Assembly (NCBI RefSeq): GCF_900103585.1
Contig: NZ_FNHV01000008.1
Coordinates: 109,823 to 173,822 of the forward strand
Source: Streptomyces sp. cf386
Lineage (GTDB): Bacteria > Actinomycetota > Actinomycetes > Streptomycetales > Streptomycetaceae
Direction: 5' to 3'
DNA length: 64,000 nucleotides
Positions 1-9,464 of the stretch are shown in pieces (position 1 is the first letter of the stretch; every line of letters starts with the position of its first letter). The notes under the pieces are model-generated. The model saw only the letters and a list, made by a program, of their open reading frames with translations. It was not told the origin of the DNA and did not search any database. The translations under genes and the position numbers were made by a program.

Positions 1-1
1 G

Positions 2-508
2 TTGAAGAACAGTCGTCTCAGGCTCGCTTCCGTGGCGCTCATCGTGGCGCTCTCCGGCCTGGTCGCGGCGGGCCCCGCCATGGCGGCCACGCAGCCGTCC
101 GTCGCGGCGGCGTCCACGGGGGCGCAGGAGCAGGCCCCCGCGGCCCCCACCGACTTCGTGGACCTGCCCACGAGCCCCCTCCCGGCCGACAGCGCGCCGC
201 AGGAGTTCACGGTCACGTACCGCAACGACTCGTCGGCCGAACGCACCGTCGCCCCCCAGCTCCTCGTGACGTCCCCTGACGCGGGTCCGTTCCTGACCCC
301 CACGGACGTCAAGCTGGAGCGCCGCACCGCGCACGGCTGCTGGGAGACCGTCCGGCCCGGCGCCCAGACGGGCACGCTGTTCACCGACCTCACGGACGCA
401 CAGCGCACGCTGCCCGCGGGCGAGACCCTCACCCAGGTCTACCGGCTGACCGTCGTCAACCCGCAGGCCCAGGGCACGGTGGCCCCGAGGGTGGCCCTGT
501 ACGGCTGA
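2..508 (+). CDS. Small secreted protein, function unknown
   Basis: A 168-residue protein with a clear Sec signal peptide: basic MKNSRLR start, hydrophobic core, and likely cleavage after AGPAMA near residue 28. The mature part is a single all-beta-looking domain without catalytic motifs. It resembles the small exported beta-sandwich proteins common in Streptomyces. The start is a TTG at the very edge of the window, so its ribosome site cannot be checked and a start just upstream is possible. The gene converges with the photolyase gene 16 bp downstream. Confidence 0.6.
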   Translation: MKNSRLRLASVALIVALSGLVAAGPAMAATQPSVAAASTGAQEQAPAAPTDFVDLPTSPLPADSAPQEFTVTYRNDSSAERTVAPQLLVTSPDAGPFLTPTDVKLERRTAHGCWETVRPGAQTGTLFTDLTDAQRTLPAGETLTQVYRLTVVNPQAQGTVAPRVALYG

Positions 509-524
509 GCCCGTCTCCGACCGG

Positions 525-1907
525 TCAGTCGACGCCCCGCCCCGCCCTGAACCGGGCGGCGGCCGTCTCCAGGTCCACGATCGGGGCGGGGTAGTCCAGG
601 CCCTCCAGGCCCGCGCGGCCGGCTTCGTCGAGCCGCGGGAGACGGTGGACCGTCCCGGCGTCGAGATGCCGCAGCTCCGGGAGCCAGCGGCGTACGTACT
701 CCCCGTCGGGGTCGAAACGGCGTGCCTGGACGAGGGGGTTGAGGAGCCGGTTCGGGCGGGTGTCCGTGCCGGTTCCGGCGGCCCACTGCCAGTTGAGCTG
801 GTTGTTCGCGAGGTCACCGTCGACCAGCAGGTCCAGGAAGTGGCGGGCGCCCACCCGCCAGTCGACGTACAGCGTCTTGGCGAGGAAGCTCGCCGCTAGG
901 AGTCGGGCCCGGCCCGGCATCCAGCCCTCGTGGCGGAGCTGGCGCATGGCCGCGTCGACGACCGGATAGCCCGTACGCCCGTCCCGCCAGGCCTCGATCT
1001 CCTTCGGTGCGTGGCGCCAACGGTCGTGCCGGGGGCGGTAGTCGTGGTCGGCCGCATCGGGACGGGCCGCCAGGACCTGGTGGTGGAATTCGCGCCAGGC
1101 GAGCTGGCGGACGAAGGCGTGCGCCCCGGGGGTGTCCTGGGAGCGGGCCCGGTGCAGCAACTCGGTGGCGGACAGGCAGCCGAAGTGCAGGTAGGGGGAG
1201 AGCCGCGAGGTCGCGTCGGCGGCCAGGTCGTCGTGCCGTTCGTCATAGGCGGACAGCGGGCCGGACAGCCATGACCGCAGCCTGCGCCGGGCCCCGGATT
1301 CCCCGCCTTCGGGCAGGCCCGGCGACGCGGAACCCGCCGCGAGGGACTCGGCTCGGGGCAGGTCGGCCGAGCGCACGTCCGGTACCCGTACCGCGTCCGG
1401 GGCCGGCAGCACGCGCCGCACGGAGAAGCTCTCCCAACGCCGGAAGTACGGCGTGAACACCGCGAAGTGGTCCTTGCCGCCGCCCGAGGGCGTCAGCGCC
1501 CCCGGCGGCACGGCCGTCAACGAGGCGTCGTGGACGCGCAGTTCACGCCGGTCACCCGCCAGCTCCGCACGCAGCCGGTCCTCGCGCCGTACCGCGTACC
1601 GGCTCACCCCGCCCGCGACATGCACCGCATCGGCCCCGGTCTCGGCCGCCACCCGACAGGTCTCCTCGACGACATCACCGACCCGCACCACCAGCCGACC
1701 GCCCCGCTCCCGCAGGGCCGCGTCGAGGTCGGCCAGGCTGTCGGCGAGGAACGCCGCACGATTGGGCACGACGAACCCGGCGCGACGGATACCTGTGTCG
1801 ACGACGAAGAGCGGGACCACGCGCTCCGCGTCCCGCAGAGCGGCCTGGAGCACGGGGTTGTCGTGCAGCCGCAGGTCCGCGGTGAACAGGGCGACGCAGA
1901 CGCGCAA
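525..1907 (-). CDS. phr: Deoxyribodipyrimidine photolyase (class I CPD photolyase/cryptochrome family)
   Basis: A 460-residue flavoprotein expected to repair cyclobutane pyrimidine dimers in DNA using blue light. The N-terminal Rossmann-like antenna domain starts RVCVALFTADLRLHDNP. The C-terminal FAD-binding helical domain carries the family hallmarks TGYPVVDAAMRQL, WMPGRARLLAASFL and LANNQLNWQWAAGTGTD. Length matches the family (about 450-480). The start is a TTG with a weak upstream GAGAAA. A cryptochrome-like role is possible, but bacterial class I proteins with these motifs are usually photolyases. Confidence 0.9.
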   Translation of the reverse strand: MRVCVALFTADLRLHDNPVLQAALRDAERVVPLFVVDTGIRRAGFVVPNRAAFLADSLADLDAALRERGGRLVVRVGDVVEETCRVAAETGADAVHVAGGVSRYAVRREDRLRAELAGDRRELRVHDASLTAVPPGALTPSGGGKDHFAVFTPYFRRWESFSVRRVLPAPDAVRVPDVRSADLPRAESLAAGSASPGLPEGGESGARRRLRSWLSGPLSAYDERHDDLAADATSRLSPYLHFGCLSATELLHRARSQDTPGAHAFVRQLAWREFHHQVLAARPDAADHDYRPRHDRWRHAPKEIEAWRDGRTGYPVVDAAMRQLRHEGWMPGRARLLAASFLAKTLYVDWRVGARHFLDLLVDGDLANNQLNWQWAAGTGTDTRPNRLLNPLVQARRFDPDGEYVRRWLPELRHLDAGTVHRLPRLDEAGRAGLEGLDYPAPIVDLETAAARFRAGRGVD

Positions 1908-2220
1908 GGTTTCTCGATCCCCTGGTGGGTGAGGGCCGTTTCGACACGGGCCGGGTGGCCGGGTGGGCCCATTCGGCCGCGGCGGCGATGTTACGGGCCG
2001 AGCGGCCGAGGACCGCGGAACCCGCGCGGGTGCCGGTGGCCCGGCGCGTCGTCGTCCACCTGGTCACGGACGAGCAGGCGGGTGAGCTGCCCGCCGCCGG
2101 GCCCGTGCCCGTGTGACGACGCCGGTCCCGGGCCGACGCCCCGCCGACGCTCCGGCCTCAAAGTCCCTGCTCAGACGGCGAGTTCGAGGCGATGTCAGTG
2201 GCATCCCATAGGTTCGTGGC
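1908..2220. other. Intergenic region, about 313 bp, divergent promoters
   Basis: This gap separates the photolyase (minus) from the next gene (plus). It must hold both promoters. I see no convincing gene, strong inverted repeat or recognisable operator in it. Confidence 0.5.
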
Positions 2221-2841
2221 ATGAGTTCTTCGCTGAGCGTCCACCTGCTCGATGTCGCCGCCACGCGCGCCCTGGTCGGATCCCGGGACGACCAGTTGCT
2301 GGAGGTCATACGCGACAGGTTCGGCGACGACCTGACCCGCGACGACGCCTCCTTCCGCCACGAGATCGAGCAAGGCGCCCCGACGGCGTACGAGGCGCTG
2401 CGCGCGGTCGTCCACGGCGGGCCGTTCAGCGAGAACGAGGACCACGGCTTCCAGTACGGCTACGCCTACAAGCGGCTGTGCTCGCTCACCGGCACGTTCC
2501 TGGACAACAGCTGCTTCACCCCGCACCGGGGCGACTGGCTGGCGCAGGTCGACCAGGGCCTGAAGGCGCTCGGCGTCACCGCCGTGTCCGTGGAGGACTT
2601 CGGCTACGGCGGTCTGCCCGCCCCGCTGCCGTACACCTTCACACCGGGCTGCGGTACCTGGACGCCCGAGGCCGTCGCACGGGCACTGGAGCAGTTCGAG
2701 GCCACCAAGCGGGCGGTCGACGCGTCGGGCGAGGCGCCGCCGCTGGAGCCCGAGATCGTGGACGCCGTCATGCAGTGCCTCGGCTGGATGCGGCACGCGG
2801 AGGAACGGCCGGGCTTCGGGGTCATCGGCTTCCGCTCCTGA
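2221..2841 (+). CDS. Conserved hypothetical protein (DUF7691-like)
   Basis: A 206-residue soluble protein with no signal peptide or membrane segment. The N-terminus SSLSVHLLDV and the aromatic-rich centre (DHGFQYGYAYKRLCSLTG) recall the DUF7691 family of Streptomyces proteins, whose function is unknown to me. No catalytic motif is recognisable. It stands alone, divergent from the photolyase and convergent with the MASE1 gene. The family name is from memory and should be taken as tentative. Confidence 0.6.
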   Translation: MSSSLSVHLLDVAATRALVGSRDDQLLEVIRDRFGDDLTRDDASFRHEIEQGAPTAYEALRAVVHGGPFSENEDHGFQYGYAYKRLCSLTGTFLDNSCFTPHRGDWLAQVDQGLKALGVTAVSVEDFGYGGLPAPLPYTFTPGCGTWTPEAVARALEQFEATKRAVDASGEAPPLEPEIVDAVMQCLGWMRHAEERPGFGVIGFRS

Positions 2842-2888
2842 CGGTTCGAGCGGCCCTCAGAGCGGCCCCCACCCCGTCGTACAGGCAT

Positions 2889-3908
2889 TCACCTGCGCTG
2901 CTGTCCCTTTCCGCGCTCGCGTTCCCCCGGCCGGGACGACGACCACCGATCGAGGTGCTCCTCCGGCGCGAGCCGGGACAGGGCCTCCGTCAGGCGCTCG
3001 CAGACCCGCTCGATCTCGCCGAGCGTGTGGTTGCGCTCGGTGATGATCGCCGAGAGCAGCAGGGCGGTCAGGGACACGGTGCCGTTGAAGGCCTGGAGGA
3101 TGACCATCTGGGCGAGGAGATCGTGCCCGGCGAAGGGGCCCGCCCCGCGCGCCCCCGCGTGGATGGTGATCACGGAGGCGATCAGCACACACGGGGCGGC
3201 GCCGACCAGCTGGAAGCGGAAGGCCGCCCAGACCAGGAAGGGGACGACTAGGAAGAGCAGGTTGAGCCGGCTGTGCGTGGCCAGCACCGAGACCGCCGTC
3301 GTGCCGACGAGCAGGGCCACCGCCTCGGCCCAGCGCAGGGCGGACACCCCCCGTGGCCACCGTGCCTCGCGCGCGACCAGCAGGAGCGGAGCGAAGACCA
3401 GGACGCCCATCGCGTCGCCCGTCCACCACACCGACCAGGTCGGCCAGAAGTCATCGGCCCCGAGCGCGTCGGCGGCCGCGAGCACCCCCGTGCCGACGGT
3501 CGCGCTGACCACCATTCCGACCAGGGCCCCGAGGAAGACCAGCGCCAGGGCGTCCTGGAGCCGGTCGAGAGCGAGACGGAAGCCCACCCGCCGCAGGAGC
3601 AGACAGGCGAACACCGGGGCGAGGGTGTTGCCGACGGTGATGGCGAGCACGGGGAGGATCGACGGGCCCAGCGCCACGTTCACCAGGAACGCGCCGAGCG
3701 CGACGGCCGGCCACATCCTCAGGCCCCACAGCAGCAGGACGACGAGGGCGATGCCGGTGGGCGGCCAGAGCGGCGTGACCTGCCCGCGCACCAGTTCCTG
3801 CTGCAGCCCGATCTTGGCGCTGACGTAGTAGGCGGCCACGACGGCGGCCCCCCGCAGTCCCTCGGTGACGTACTGCCGGCGCCGCGCACCCCGTGCCGCA
3901 CCGGTCAT
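2889..3908 (-). CDS. MASE1-domain integral membrane sensor protein
   Basis: A 339-residue protein with about eight to nine membrane segments over residues 15-300. The phrase TPLWPPTGIALVVLLLWG near the N-terminus is typical of the MASE1 sensory domain. After the last segment there is only a short charged, probably coiled-coil tail (ERNHTLGEIERVCERL) and no kinase or cyclase domain. The chosen ATG at 3908 overlaps the stop of the SpoIIE gene by 4 nt, so the two are translationally coupled. The membrane protein may therefore feed a signal to that phosphatase; this is inference from gene order. Confidence 0.75.
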   Translation of the reverse strand: MTGAARGARRRQYVTEGLRGAAVVAAYYVSAKIGLQQELVRGQVTPLWPPTGIALVVLLLWGLRMWPAVALGAFLVNVALGPSILPVLAITVGNTLAPVFACLLLRRVGFRLALDRLQDALALVFLGALVGMVVSATVGTGVLAAADALGADDFWPTWSVWWTGDAMGVLVFAPLLLVAREARWPRGVSALRWAEAVALLVGTTAVSVLATHSRLNLLFLVVPFLVWAAFRFQLVGAAPCVLIASVITIHAGARGAGPFAGHDLLAQMVILQAFNGTVSLTALLLSAIITERNHTLGEIERVCERLTEALSRLAPEEHLDRWSSSRPGERERGKGQQRR

Positions 3909-4789
3909 CTCGGCCCGCCTTGGGGCCGCTGCTCCTGGAACCCTCCGTAGCGAAGGACGAGAACCGCGGCGTCGTCGCTGTGGCCGGTGGCGTCCGCCAC
4001 CTTGATGATCTGCGCGGCCAGCTCGTCCGGGTCGCCCCGGCAGGCGCCGCCCGCCAGTGCGGCCACCCGCTCCAGACCTTCCTCGATCGGATAGCTGGGG
4101 CCTTCCACCAACCCGTCGGTGACCAGCACGAACACGCCCACGTCGGTCAGCGACCGGCGGGTCGACGGGTAGCTCTCGCCGGCCTGGATGCCCAGCGGCA
4201 GACCGCCCTCGTTGATCACGATGTCGCAGCGGCCGCCGTCCGACGCCCAGACGGCCGGAACGTGCCCGGCGCGGGCGTCGGCGAGCTCGCCGGTGACCGG
4301 GTCGAAGCGCAGGAACGAGCAGGTCACGAAGAGGCCGGAGGCCATGGAGACGAGCAGGTCGTTGGTCAGGCGGAGCACCTCCGCCGGGTCCGTGGTAGCG
4401 GTGGTGACGGCCCGCAGACAGGTCCGCACCTGCCCCATCATCGCCGCCGCCTCGACGTCGTGCCCCTGCACGTCCCCGATCGCGAACCCCACCGAGCCGT
4501 CCGGCATGAGGAACCCGTCGTACCAGTCGCCCCCGATGTCGAGCCCGGCCCGCGCCGGCGCGTACCGTCCCGCCGCCCGCAGGCAAGGCAGGACCGGCAG
4601 CTCGGCCGCGAGGACCTGGCGCTGCAGCGCGGCGGCCAGTTCGACGCGGGCCTGCTGGAACTTGATCCGGTCCAGTATCCGGCCGGTCAGGTCGCCGAGC
4701 GTCTGGAGCAGATCTCCGGTGCCACCGGGTGGGGTGTTGCGACGGTGGGCCATGGCATCACACTCCGGGTTCCTACGGAGTTGCGCCAT
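3905..4789 (-). CDS. PP2C-type (SpoIIE) serine phosphatase
   Basis: A 294-residue protein whose residues about 60-285 form a SpoIIE/RsbU-type PP2C phosphatase. Visible motifs are IGGDWYDGFLMPDGSVGFAIGD (metal-binding Asp), GHDVEAAAMM, ARAGHVPAVW and SDDAAVLVLRY. Such enzymes dephosphorylate anti-anti-sigma proteins in partner-switching systems. There is no GAF, PAS or anti-sigma domain here, so the input probably comes from the coupled MASE1 membrane protein (4-nt overlap). The true start may be the internal Met at residue 13 (MAHRRN). Confidence 0.85.
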   Translation of the reverse strand: MAQLRRNPECDAMAHRRNTPPGGTGDLLQTLGDLTGRILDRIKFQQARVELAAALQRQVLAAELPVLPCLRAAGRYAPARAGLDIGGDWYDGFLMPDGSVGFAIGDVQGHDVEAAAMMGQVRTCLRAVTTATTDPAEVLRLTNDLLVSMASGLFVTCSFLRFDPVTGELADARAGHVPAVWASDGGRCDIVINEGGLPLGIQAGESYPSTRRSLTDVGVFVLVTDGLVEGPSYPIEEGLERVAALAGGACRGDPDELAAQIIKVADATGHSDDAAVLVLRYGGFQEQRPQGGPR

Positions 4790-4955
4790 TTAGGACGTTT
4801 TTACCGTACCCCTGTGCGCCTCGGTGCAGGGCTCCGGCAGGTCAGCCGTCCGGGCTAGGCCGGGAACTTCACGGGGTCGGGGGGAGTTGCCGGAGGGACG
4901 CGTGGAACGCGCGCCGATGACCGGAACGACATGGGCTGAAGCCGAGGTGGCACGG

Positions 4956-5522
4956 ATGGCGATGTGGGATCGGATCAAGGACCAGGCCAAGGGTCTGCAG
5001 CAGCAGGCGCAGGGGGCGCGCGGCGCCGGCGGGCATGGCGCCGGCGGACACGGCCGGCCGGGTTCGGGGTCCTCCGGGGGTTCGAAGGCGCAGCTGGTGA
5101 GCGCGCTCAAGTCCCAGCTCACCTCCCTGAAGACGGAGCTGAAGAGCGGTGCCTACCGTGACGCCAGCATGGCCATGTGCGCCCTGGTCGCCGCCGCCGA
5201 CGGGCAGGTCGACCCGGCCGAGCGCCAGCACGTGGAATCGCTGATCCTGAACAACGACGTCCTGCAGAACTTCCCGTCCGAACAGCTGCGGCAGCGCTTC
5301 AACAAGCACGTCGACCAGCTGTCGTACAACTTCCAGCAGGGCAAGACCGAGGCCCTCCAGGAGATCGCCAAGGCGGCGAAGAAGCCGACGGAGGCCAGGG
5401 CGGTCGTCCAGACCGGCTTCGTCGTCGCGGGCGCCGACGGCTATATCGCCCCGGCCGAGGAGCAGGTCCTGCGCGAGGCGTGCTCGACTCTGGGCCTGTC
5501 CCCTCAGGAGTTCGGTCTCTGA
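4956..5522 (+). CDS. TerB-family (tellurite-resistance-like) protein
   Basis: A 188-residue acidic-helical protein. The TerB fold spans residues about 45-185, with two repeats of the acidic metal-binding motif: AAADGQVDPAERQHVE and AGADGYIAPAEEQVLRE. A Gly-rich linker (GARGAGGHGAGGHGRPGSG) separates it from the N-terminal amphipathic helix MWDRIKDQAKGLQQ. I chose the ATG at 4956 because GAGGTGG lies 5 nt upstream. TerB proteins bind calcium and occur in stress and phage-defence contexts; a lone copy like this is common in Streptomyces. Confidence 0.85.
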   Translation: MAMWDRIKDQAKGLQQQAQGARGAGGHGAGGHGRPGSGSSGGSKAQLVSALKSQLTSLKTELKSGAYRDASMAMCALVAAADGQVDPAERQHVESLILNNDVLQNFPSEQLRQRFNKHVDQLSYNFQQGKTEALQEIAKAAKKPTEARAVVQTGFVVAGADGYIAPAEEQVLREACSTLGLSPQEFGL

Positions 5523-5553
5523 CGGACCGATCGGCGTCCGCTCTCCGACCGGT

Positions 5554-6795
5554 TCACGGCTCGGTGTCCGCCTCGGCCGGGTGCGGCTGGAGCGGGAGCG
5601 TGGTGGTGACCTCGAAGCCGCCCTCGGGGCGGGGGCCGGCGTGCAGCTCGCCGCCGACGGAGTGGGCGCGTTCGCGCATGCCCATGACGCCGAAGCCCTG
5701 GGGTTGCGCGGCCCCGGTTCCCCCGGGGGCGGCCATGGGGCCGTCGTCGGTGACGGTGATCAGCAGGCTGGTGCCGGAGTAGACGAGCCGTACGAGGGCG
5801 ACCTCCGTGGTGGCGTGCTTGGTGACGTTGGTGAGCGCCTCCTGCACGATGCGGAACGCGGTGAGGTCCACGCCGGGGGACAGCTGCCGCGGCTCCCCCT
5901 CGGTGGTGACCGTGACGGTGACCCCCGCGGAGGCGCACGCCGAGACCAGTTCGGGCAGCCGGGCCAGCCCGGGCGACGGCTCCAGCGGCGCGGAGTCCGG
6001 GTCGCCGTTCTGCCGCAGCAGCCCCAGCGTGGCCTTCAGCTCGCGCAGCGCGGAGGACGTGGTGCCGGTCAGGTCGGTGAGGATCTGCCGGCTCTGCTCC
6101 GGACTGGTGAGCGCCAGGTGCGCGGCCGTGCCGGCCTGGGCGTTGGCCAGGGCCAGATGGTGGGCGACGACATCGTGCAGCTCACGGGCGATGCGCATGC
6201 GCTCCTCCGTGACCCTGCGCCGTGCCTCCTCCTCCCGGGTGCGCTCGGCGTGCTCGGCGCGGGCCCGCATCGAACTCAGATAGGCGCGCCGCAGCTGGGT
6301 CATCTTGCCGGCGGCCAGGGGCAGCATCAGCCAGAAGAGCGGGCCGATCGTCCTCAGCAGCAGCGAGACGTGGTCCATGGAGTCGGAGAACGCGGCCGCG
6401 AGCATCAGCGCCACCGTGGCGGGGATGCCGTAGGCACGGGTGGTCTTCCGGTCGGTGTGGCTGGACAGCCAGAACAGCGCCGCCATGATCGGCCCCAGCA
6501 ACAGCGGGGTGACCAGATATCCCATCGCCACGACGGCGACCGTGCAGACCGCGGTCACGACGAGGGCGATGCGTGGATGGGTGCGGTGCTTCAGCAGGGC
6601 GAGGCAGGAGATCCCCAGGAGGACGGCGCTGGCCCGGTCCTGGTCCGGTGGCTCGGCGCCGGGCAGGGTGAGCAGGCTGCCGAGGGTCGCGGAGCCCATC
6701 AGCGCCGCGACGATGACCAGGTCGACGACGAAGGGGTGACGGGCGGCGAACCCCTCTAGGCGGTCCGCGTAACGGCGCTCCTGGCTGGTGGTCAT
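5554..6795 (-). CDS. NarL-type sensor histidine kinase (orphan)
   Basis: A 413-residue membrane kinase. Four to five hydrophobic helices fill residues about 20-150. A coiled region (RAEHAERTREEEARRRV) leads to the HisKA_3 phospho-acceptor site IARELHDVVAHH and a HATPase with FRIVQEALTNVTKHA and GVMGMRERAHSVGG. The ATG at 6795 is preferred over an upstream in-frame one. No response regulator gene is adjacent; the upstream gene encodes an MMPL exporter on the same strand but behind a terminator-like hairpin. It is closely similar to the kinase at 21756-22976. Confidence 0.88.
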   Translation of the reverse strand: MTTSQERRYADRLEGFAARHPFVVDLVIVAALMGSATLGSLLTLPGAEPPDQDRASAVLLGISCLALLKHRTHPRIALVVTAVCTVAVVAMGYLVTPLLLGPIMAALFWLSSHTDRKTTRAYGIPATVALMLAAAFSDSMDHVSLLLRTIGPLFWLMLPLAAGKMTQLRRAYLSSMRARAEHAERTREEEARRRVTEERMRIARELHDVVAHHLALANAQAGTAAHLALTSPEQSRQILTDLTGTTSSALRELKATLGLLRQNGDPDSAPLEPSPGLARLPELVSACASAGVTVTVTTEGEPRQLSPGVDLTAFRIVQEALTNVTKHATTEVALVRLVYSGTSLLITVTDDGPMAAPGGTGAAQPQGFGVMGMRERAHSVGGELHAGPRPEGGFEVTTTLPLQPHPAEADTEP

Positions 6796-6857
6796 CGGAC
6801 TCTCCGGTCGGTGTGGTGCTGAGGCCATGGTGGACGATCGAGGTCACGGACGGCGAC

Positions 6858-6897
6858 GGGGCCGCGCGTGACCTCGTCCTGGGTCACGGGCGGCCCC
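6858..6897 (-). terminator. Stem-loop between MMPL gene and histidine kinase
   Basis: A 16-bp inverted repeat with one mismatch (GGGGCCGCGCGTGACC and GGTCACGGGCGGCCCC) and an 8-nt loop, just after the MMPL stop codon. There is no clear U-tract, which is usual in Streptomyces terminators. Confidence 0.55.
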
Positions 6898-6919
6898 TGG
6901 TGGGGGGTGGGCCGGTGGT

Positions 6920-9130
6920 TCAGGTGCGCGCCACTTCCCTCTCCTCGGTCCCGGCCGGCTCCGGCGCCGCCTCCGACCTGCGGCTGAGCGCCTCGCCCTC
7001 CACATCCACACGCGGCAGGATCCGGTCCAGCCACTTCGGCAGCCACCAGGCCTTGTCGCCGAGCAGGGCGAGCACGGCGGGCACGATCGCCATCCGTACG
7101 ACGAAGGCGTCGAAGAGCACGGCGGAGGCGAGCCCGAACCCGATCATCTTGATCATGGAGTCGCTCTCCCCGATGAACCCGGCGAACACCGCGATCATGA
7201 TCAGCGCGGCGGCCACGACGACACGGGCGCTGTGCCGGAACCCACTGGTCACGGCCTGGTGGGCCGACTCCCCGTGGACGTACGCCTCCCGCATCCGCGA
7301 GACGAGGAAGACCTCGTAGTCCATGGCGAGCCCGAAGACGATGCCCACCAGGAAGATCGGCATCAGGCTCATGATCGGCCCGGTCTGCTCCACGCCCAGC
7401 AGCTCGGCGCCGTGCCCCTGCTGGAAGACCACGACGACCACGCCGAGTGAGGCCAGCACCGACAGCAGGAAGCCGAGGGCGGCCTTCAGCGGGACGAGCA
7501 GCGACCGGAAGACGACGAGCAGCAGGACGACCGCCAGCCCGACCACCACGATCAGATACGGGACCAGCGCGGACTGCACCTTGTCGGCGATGTCGATGTT
7601 CATCGCGGTGGTCCCGGTGACCTCGAAGGTCGCCCCGGTCTCGGTCTCCACCCCCGGACGCTCGCCCCGGATGGTGGTCACCAGCTCCTTGGTCTTCTCG
7701 TCCGTGGGCGCGGTGGACGGCACGACGGAGAAGACGGCGGTGTCACCGGCGTCGTTGAAGCGGGCGGGAGACACGGACACAACACCCTCCGTGCCCCCGA
7801 TCTCCTCGGAGACCGTCGTGACGGCACCCTTCGGATCCGCGTCCCCCTTGACGTCCACGACGACGGTCAACGGCCCGTTGAAGCCCGGCCCGAAGGCGTC
7901 GGCGAGCGCGTCGTAGGCCCGCCGCTCGGTCGTGGAGGTCGACTTGGCCTCGTCGCCGGGCATGCCGAGCTGCAACTGCGTCATCGGCACGGCGAGCGCC
8001 CCGAGGCCGACCACACCGAGCAGCAGCACCGGCAGCGGCCGGCGCAGCACGAACCGCGCCCACCGGGTCCCGCCGTTGGCGTTACCGGCTTCTTCCATAC
8101 GGCCGCTCTTGCGGGCCTTTCTCGACAGGACGGCGTTCGGCCAGAAGCCGAGGAAGGCCGGGACCAGCGTCAGCGCGATGAACACGGCGACGACGACGGC
8201 ACCGGCCGCGGCCAGCCCCATCTTGGTGAGCATCGGTATACCGACGACGGAGAGCCCGGCGAGCGCGATGACGACGGTGAGCCCGGCGAAGACGACGGCC
8301 GACCCGGCGGTACCGACGGCCATCCCGGCCGCCTCCTGCGGCGCACTGCCCTTGGCACGCTCCTCGCGATACCGCGAGACGACGAACAGGGCGTAGTCGA
8401 TACCGACCGCGAGGCCCAGCATCATGGCGAGGGTGCCGGTCGTGGTGGACAGCCCGAGGGCGTCCGCCAGCGCGAGGATCGTGGCCATGCTGACGCCGAC
8501 GCCGATGATCGCGGTCAGCAGCGGCAGCCCCGCGGCGGCCAGCGAGCCGAAGGTGACGAGGAGGACGACGGCGGCGATCGCGACGCCGATCACCTCGGCC
8601 ATCCCGCCCGCACCGCCTCCGTCGCCCATCGCGCTCCCGCCGGCCTCGACGGTCAGCCCGGAGTCCCGGGCGTCCTCGAGCGTCCGCTCCAGGTGGGTCT
8701 TGCTGGCGTCGGTGAGCTCGTTGGCCTTGACCTTGTAGGTGACGGTCGCGTACGCGGTCGTCCCGTCCGCGCTGACCGCCTTCGCCTGGAACGGATCGAC
8801 GACGGACCCGACCTGCGCACCATCGCCCAGCTCGGTCACGGCCTCCTCGACGGCCTTCTTGTTCTCGACGGCGGTCACCTTCTCACCGCCCGGCGCGACG
8901 AAGACGACCCGCGCGGTCGCACCGTCGGCCGTCGCACCCGGGAAGCGCTCCTCCATCAGGTCGAACGCCTTCTGCGACTCGATGCCCGGCATGGAGAACT
9001 CCTCGTCGGCGGCTCCCGGAGCCTTGAGGGCACCCAACCCGACGGCGGCCAGCACGGCCGCCCAGACCAGGGCGACGTACCAGCGCCGCCGGAAGGCCAG
9101 ACGGCCCACGCGATAAAGGAAAGTAGCCAC
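6920..9130 (-). CDS. MMPL-family (RND-like) transporter
   Basis: A 736-residue polytopic protein with the MMPL layout: one N-terminal membrane helix, a soluble loop, a five- to six-helix bundle, then a second loop and bundle. The paired conserved loops are GLAVGIDYALFVVSRYREE (about residue 230) and GLAMDYEVFLVSRMREAYVHG (about residue 600); their Asp residues are the proton-relay sites of the family. It probably exports lipids or hydrophobic compounds across the membrane. The GTG at 9130 is chosen because GGAG precedes it. A palindrome at 9219-9244 lies about 90 bp upstream and suggests local repression. Confidence 0.9.
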   Translation of the reverse strand: MATFLYRVGRLAFRRRWYVALVWAAVLAAVGLGALKAPGAADEEFSMPGIESQKAFDLMEERFPGATADGATARVVFVAPGGEKVTAVENKKAVEEAVTELGDGAQVGSVVDPFQAKAVSADGTTAYATVTYKVKANELTDASKTHLERTLEDARDSGLTVEAGGSAMGDGGGAGGMAEVIGVAIAAVVLLVTFGSLAAAGLPLLTAIIGVGVSMATILALADALGLSTTTGTLAMMLGLAVGIDYALFVVSRYREERAKGSAPQEAAGMAVGTAGSAVVFAGLTVVIALAGLSVVGIPMLTKMGLAAAGAVVVAVFIALTLVPAFLGFWPNAVLSRKARKSGRMEEAGNANGGTRWARFVLRRPLPVLLLGVVGLGALAVPMTQLQLGMPGDEAKSTSTTERRAYDALADAFGPGFNGPLTVVVDVKGDADPKGAVTTVSEEIGGTEGVVSVSPARFNDAGDTAVFSVVPSTAPTDEKTKELVTTIRGERPGVETETGATFEVTGTTAMNIDIADKVQSALVPYLIVVVGLAVVLLLVVFRSLLVPLKAALGFLLSVLASLGVVVVVFQQGHGAELLGVEQTGPIMSLMPIFLVGIVFGLAMDYEVFLVSRMREAYVHGESAHQAVTSGFRHSARVVVAAALIMIAVFAGFIGESDSMIKMIGFGLASAVLFDAFVVRMAIVPAVLALLGDKAWWLPKWLDRILPRVDVEGEALSRRSEAAPEPAGTEEREVART

Positions 9131-9218
9131 GGCAGGGGGTCTCCACATCTGGGACTCGAACGTGAGCCCAGGCTGTCGGGAGAAGGGGTGCCGCGTCGTC
9201 GTGCGGGTGCCGACAATC

Positions 9219-9244
9219 CCCTGTACTGAGAACGCAGTACAGGG
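9219..9244. promoter_or_regulatory. Perfect 10-bp-arm palindrome, probable repressor operator
   Basis: CCCTGTACTG and CAGTACAGGG are exact inverted repeats around a 6-bp spacer (AGAACG). The site lies between the divergent MMPL and expansin-like genes, about 90 bp from the MMPL start, in a 334-bp gap with no gene. Its size fits a TetR-family dimer site. No regulator gene is adjacent. Confidence 0.55.
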
Positions 9245-9464
9245 TGGGGAACGGGTCAGCCAGGAGTACGACAGCCAGGACAACCAGGACGGCCAGGACA
9301 GTCGGCACTGCTTGCGCACGGTGACGCGACAGCGGCTCACAACCCCGGCAACCATTCCGCCCCCGGCGACCACTGACACATGGAAAACTCCCCACCCGGG
9401 AGCCCCACATCCACCACCCCCACGTGCTCTGCTGCTGCCGAACCACGTAAGGACGGACTCACCC

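Noticed and set aside
2889..4586. Fusion of MASE1 and phosphatase frames as one 565-residue protein
   Set aside because: The upstream part is the antisense-like other frame of the phosphatase; the two genes overlap by ATGA with separate starts.
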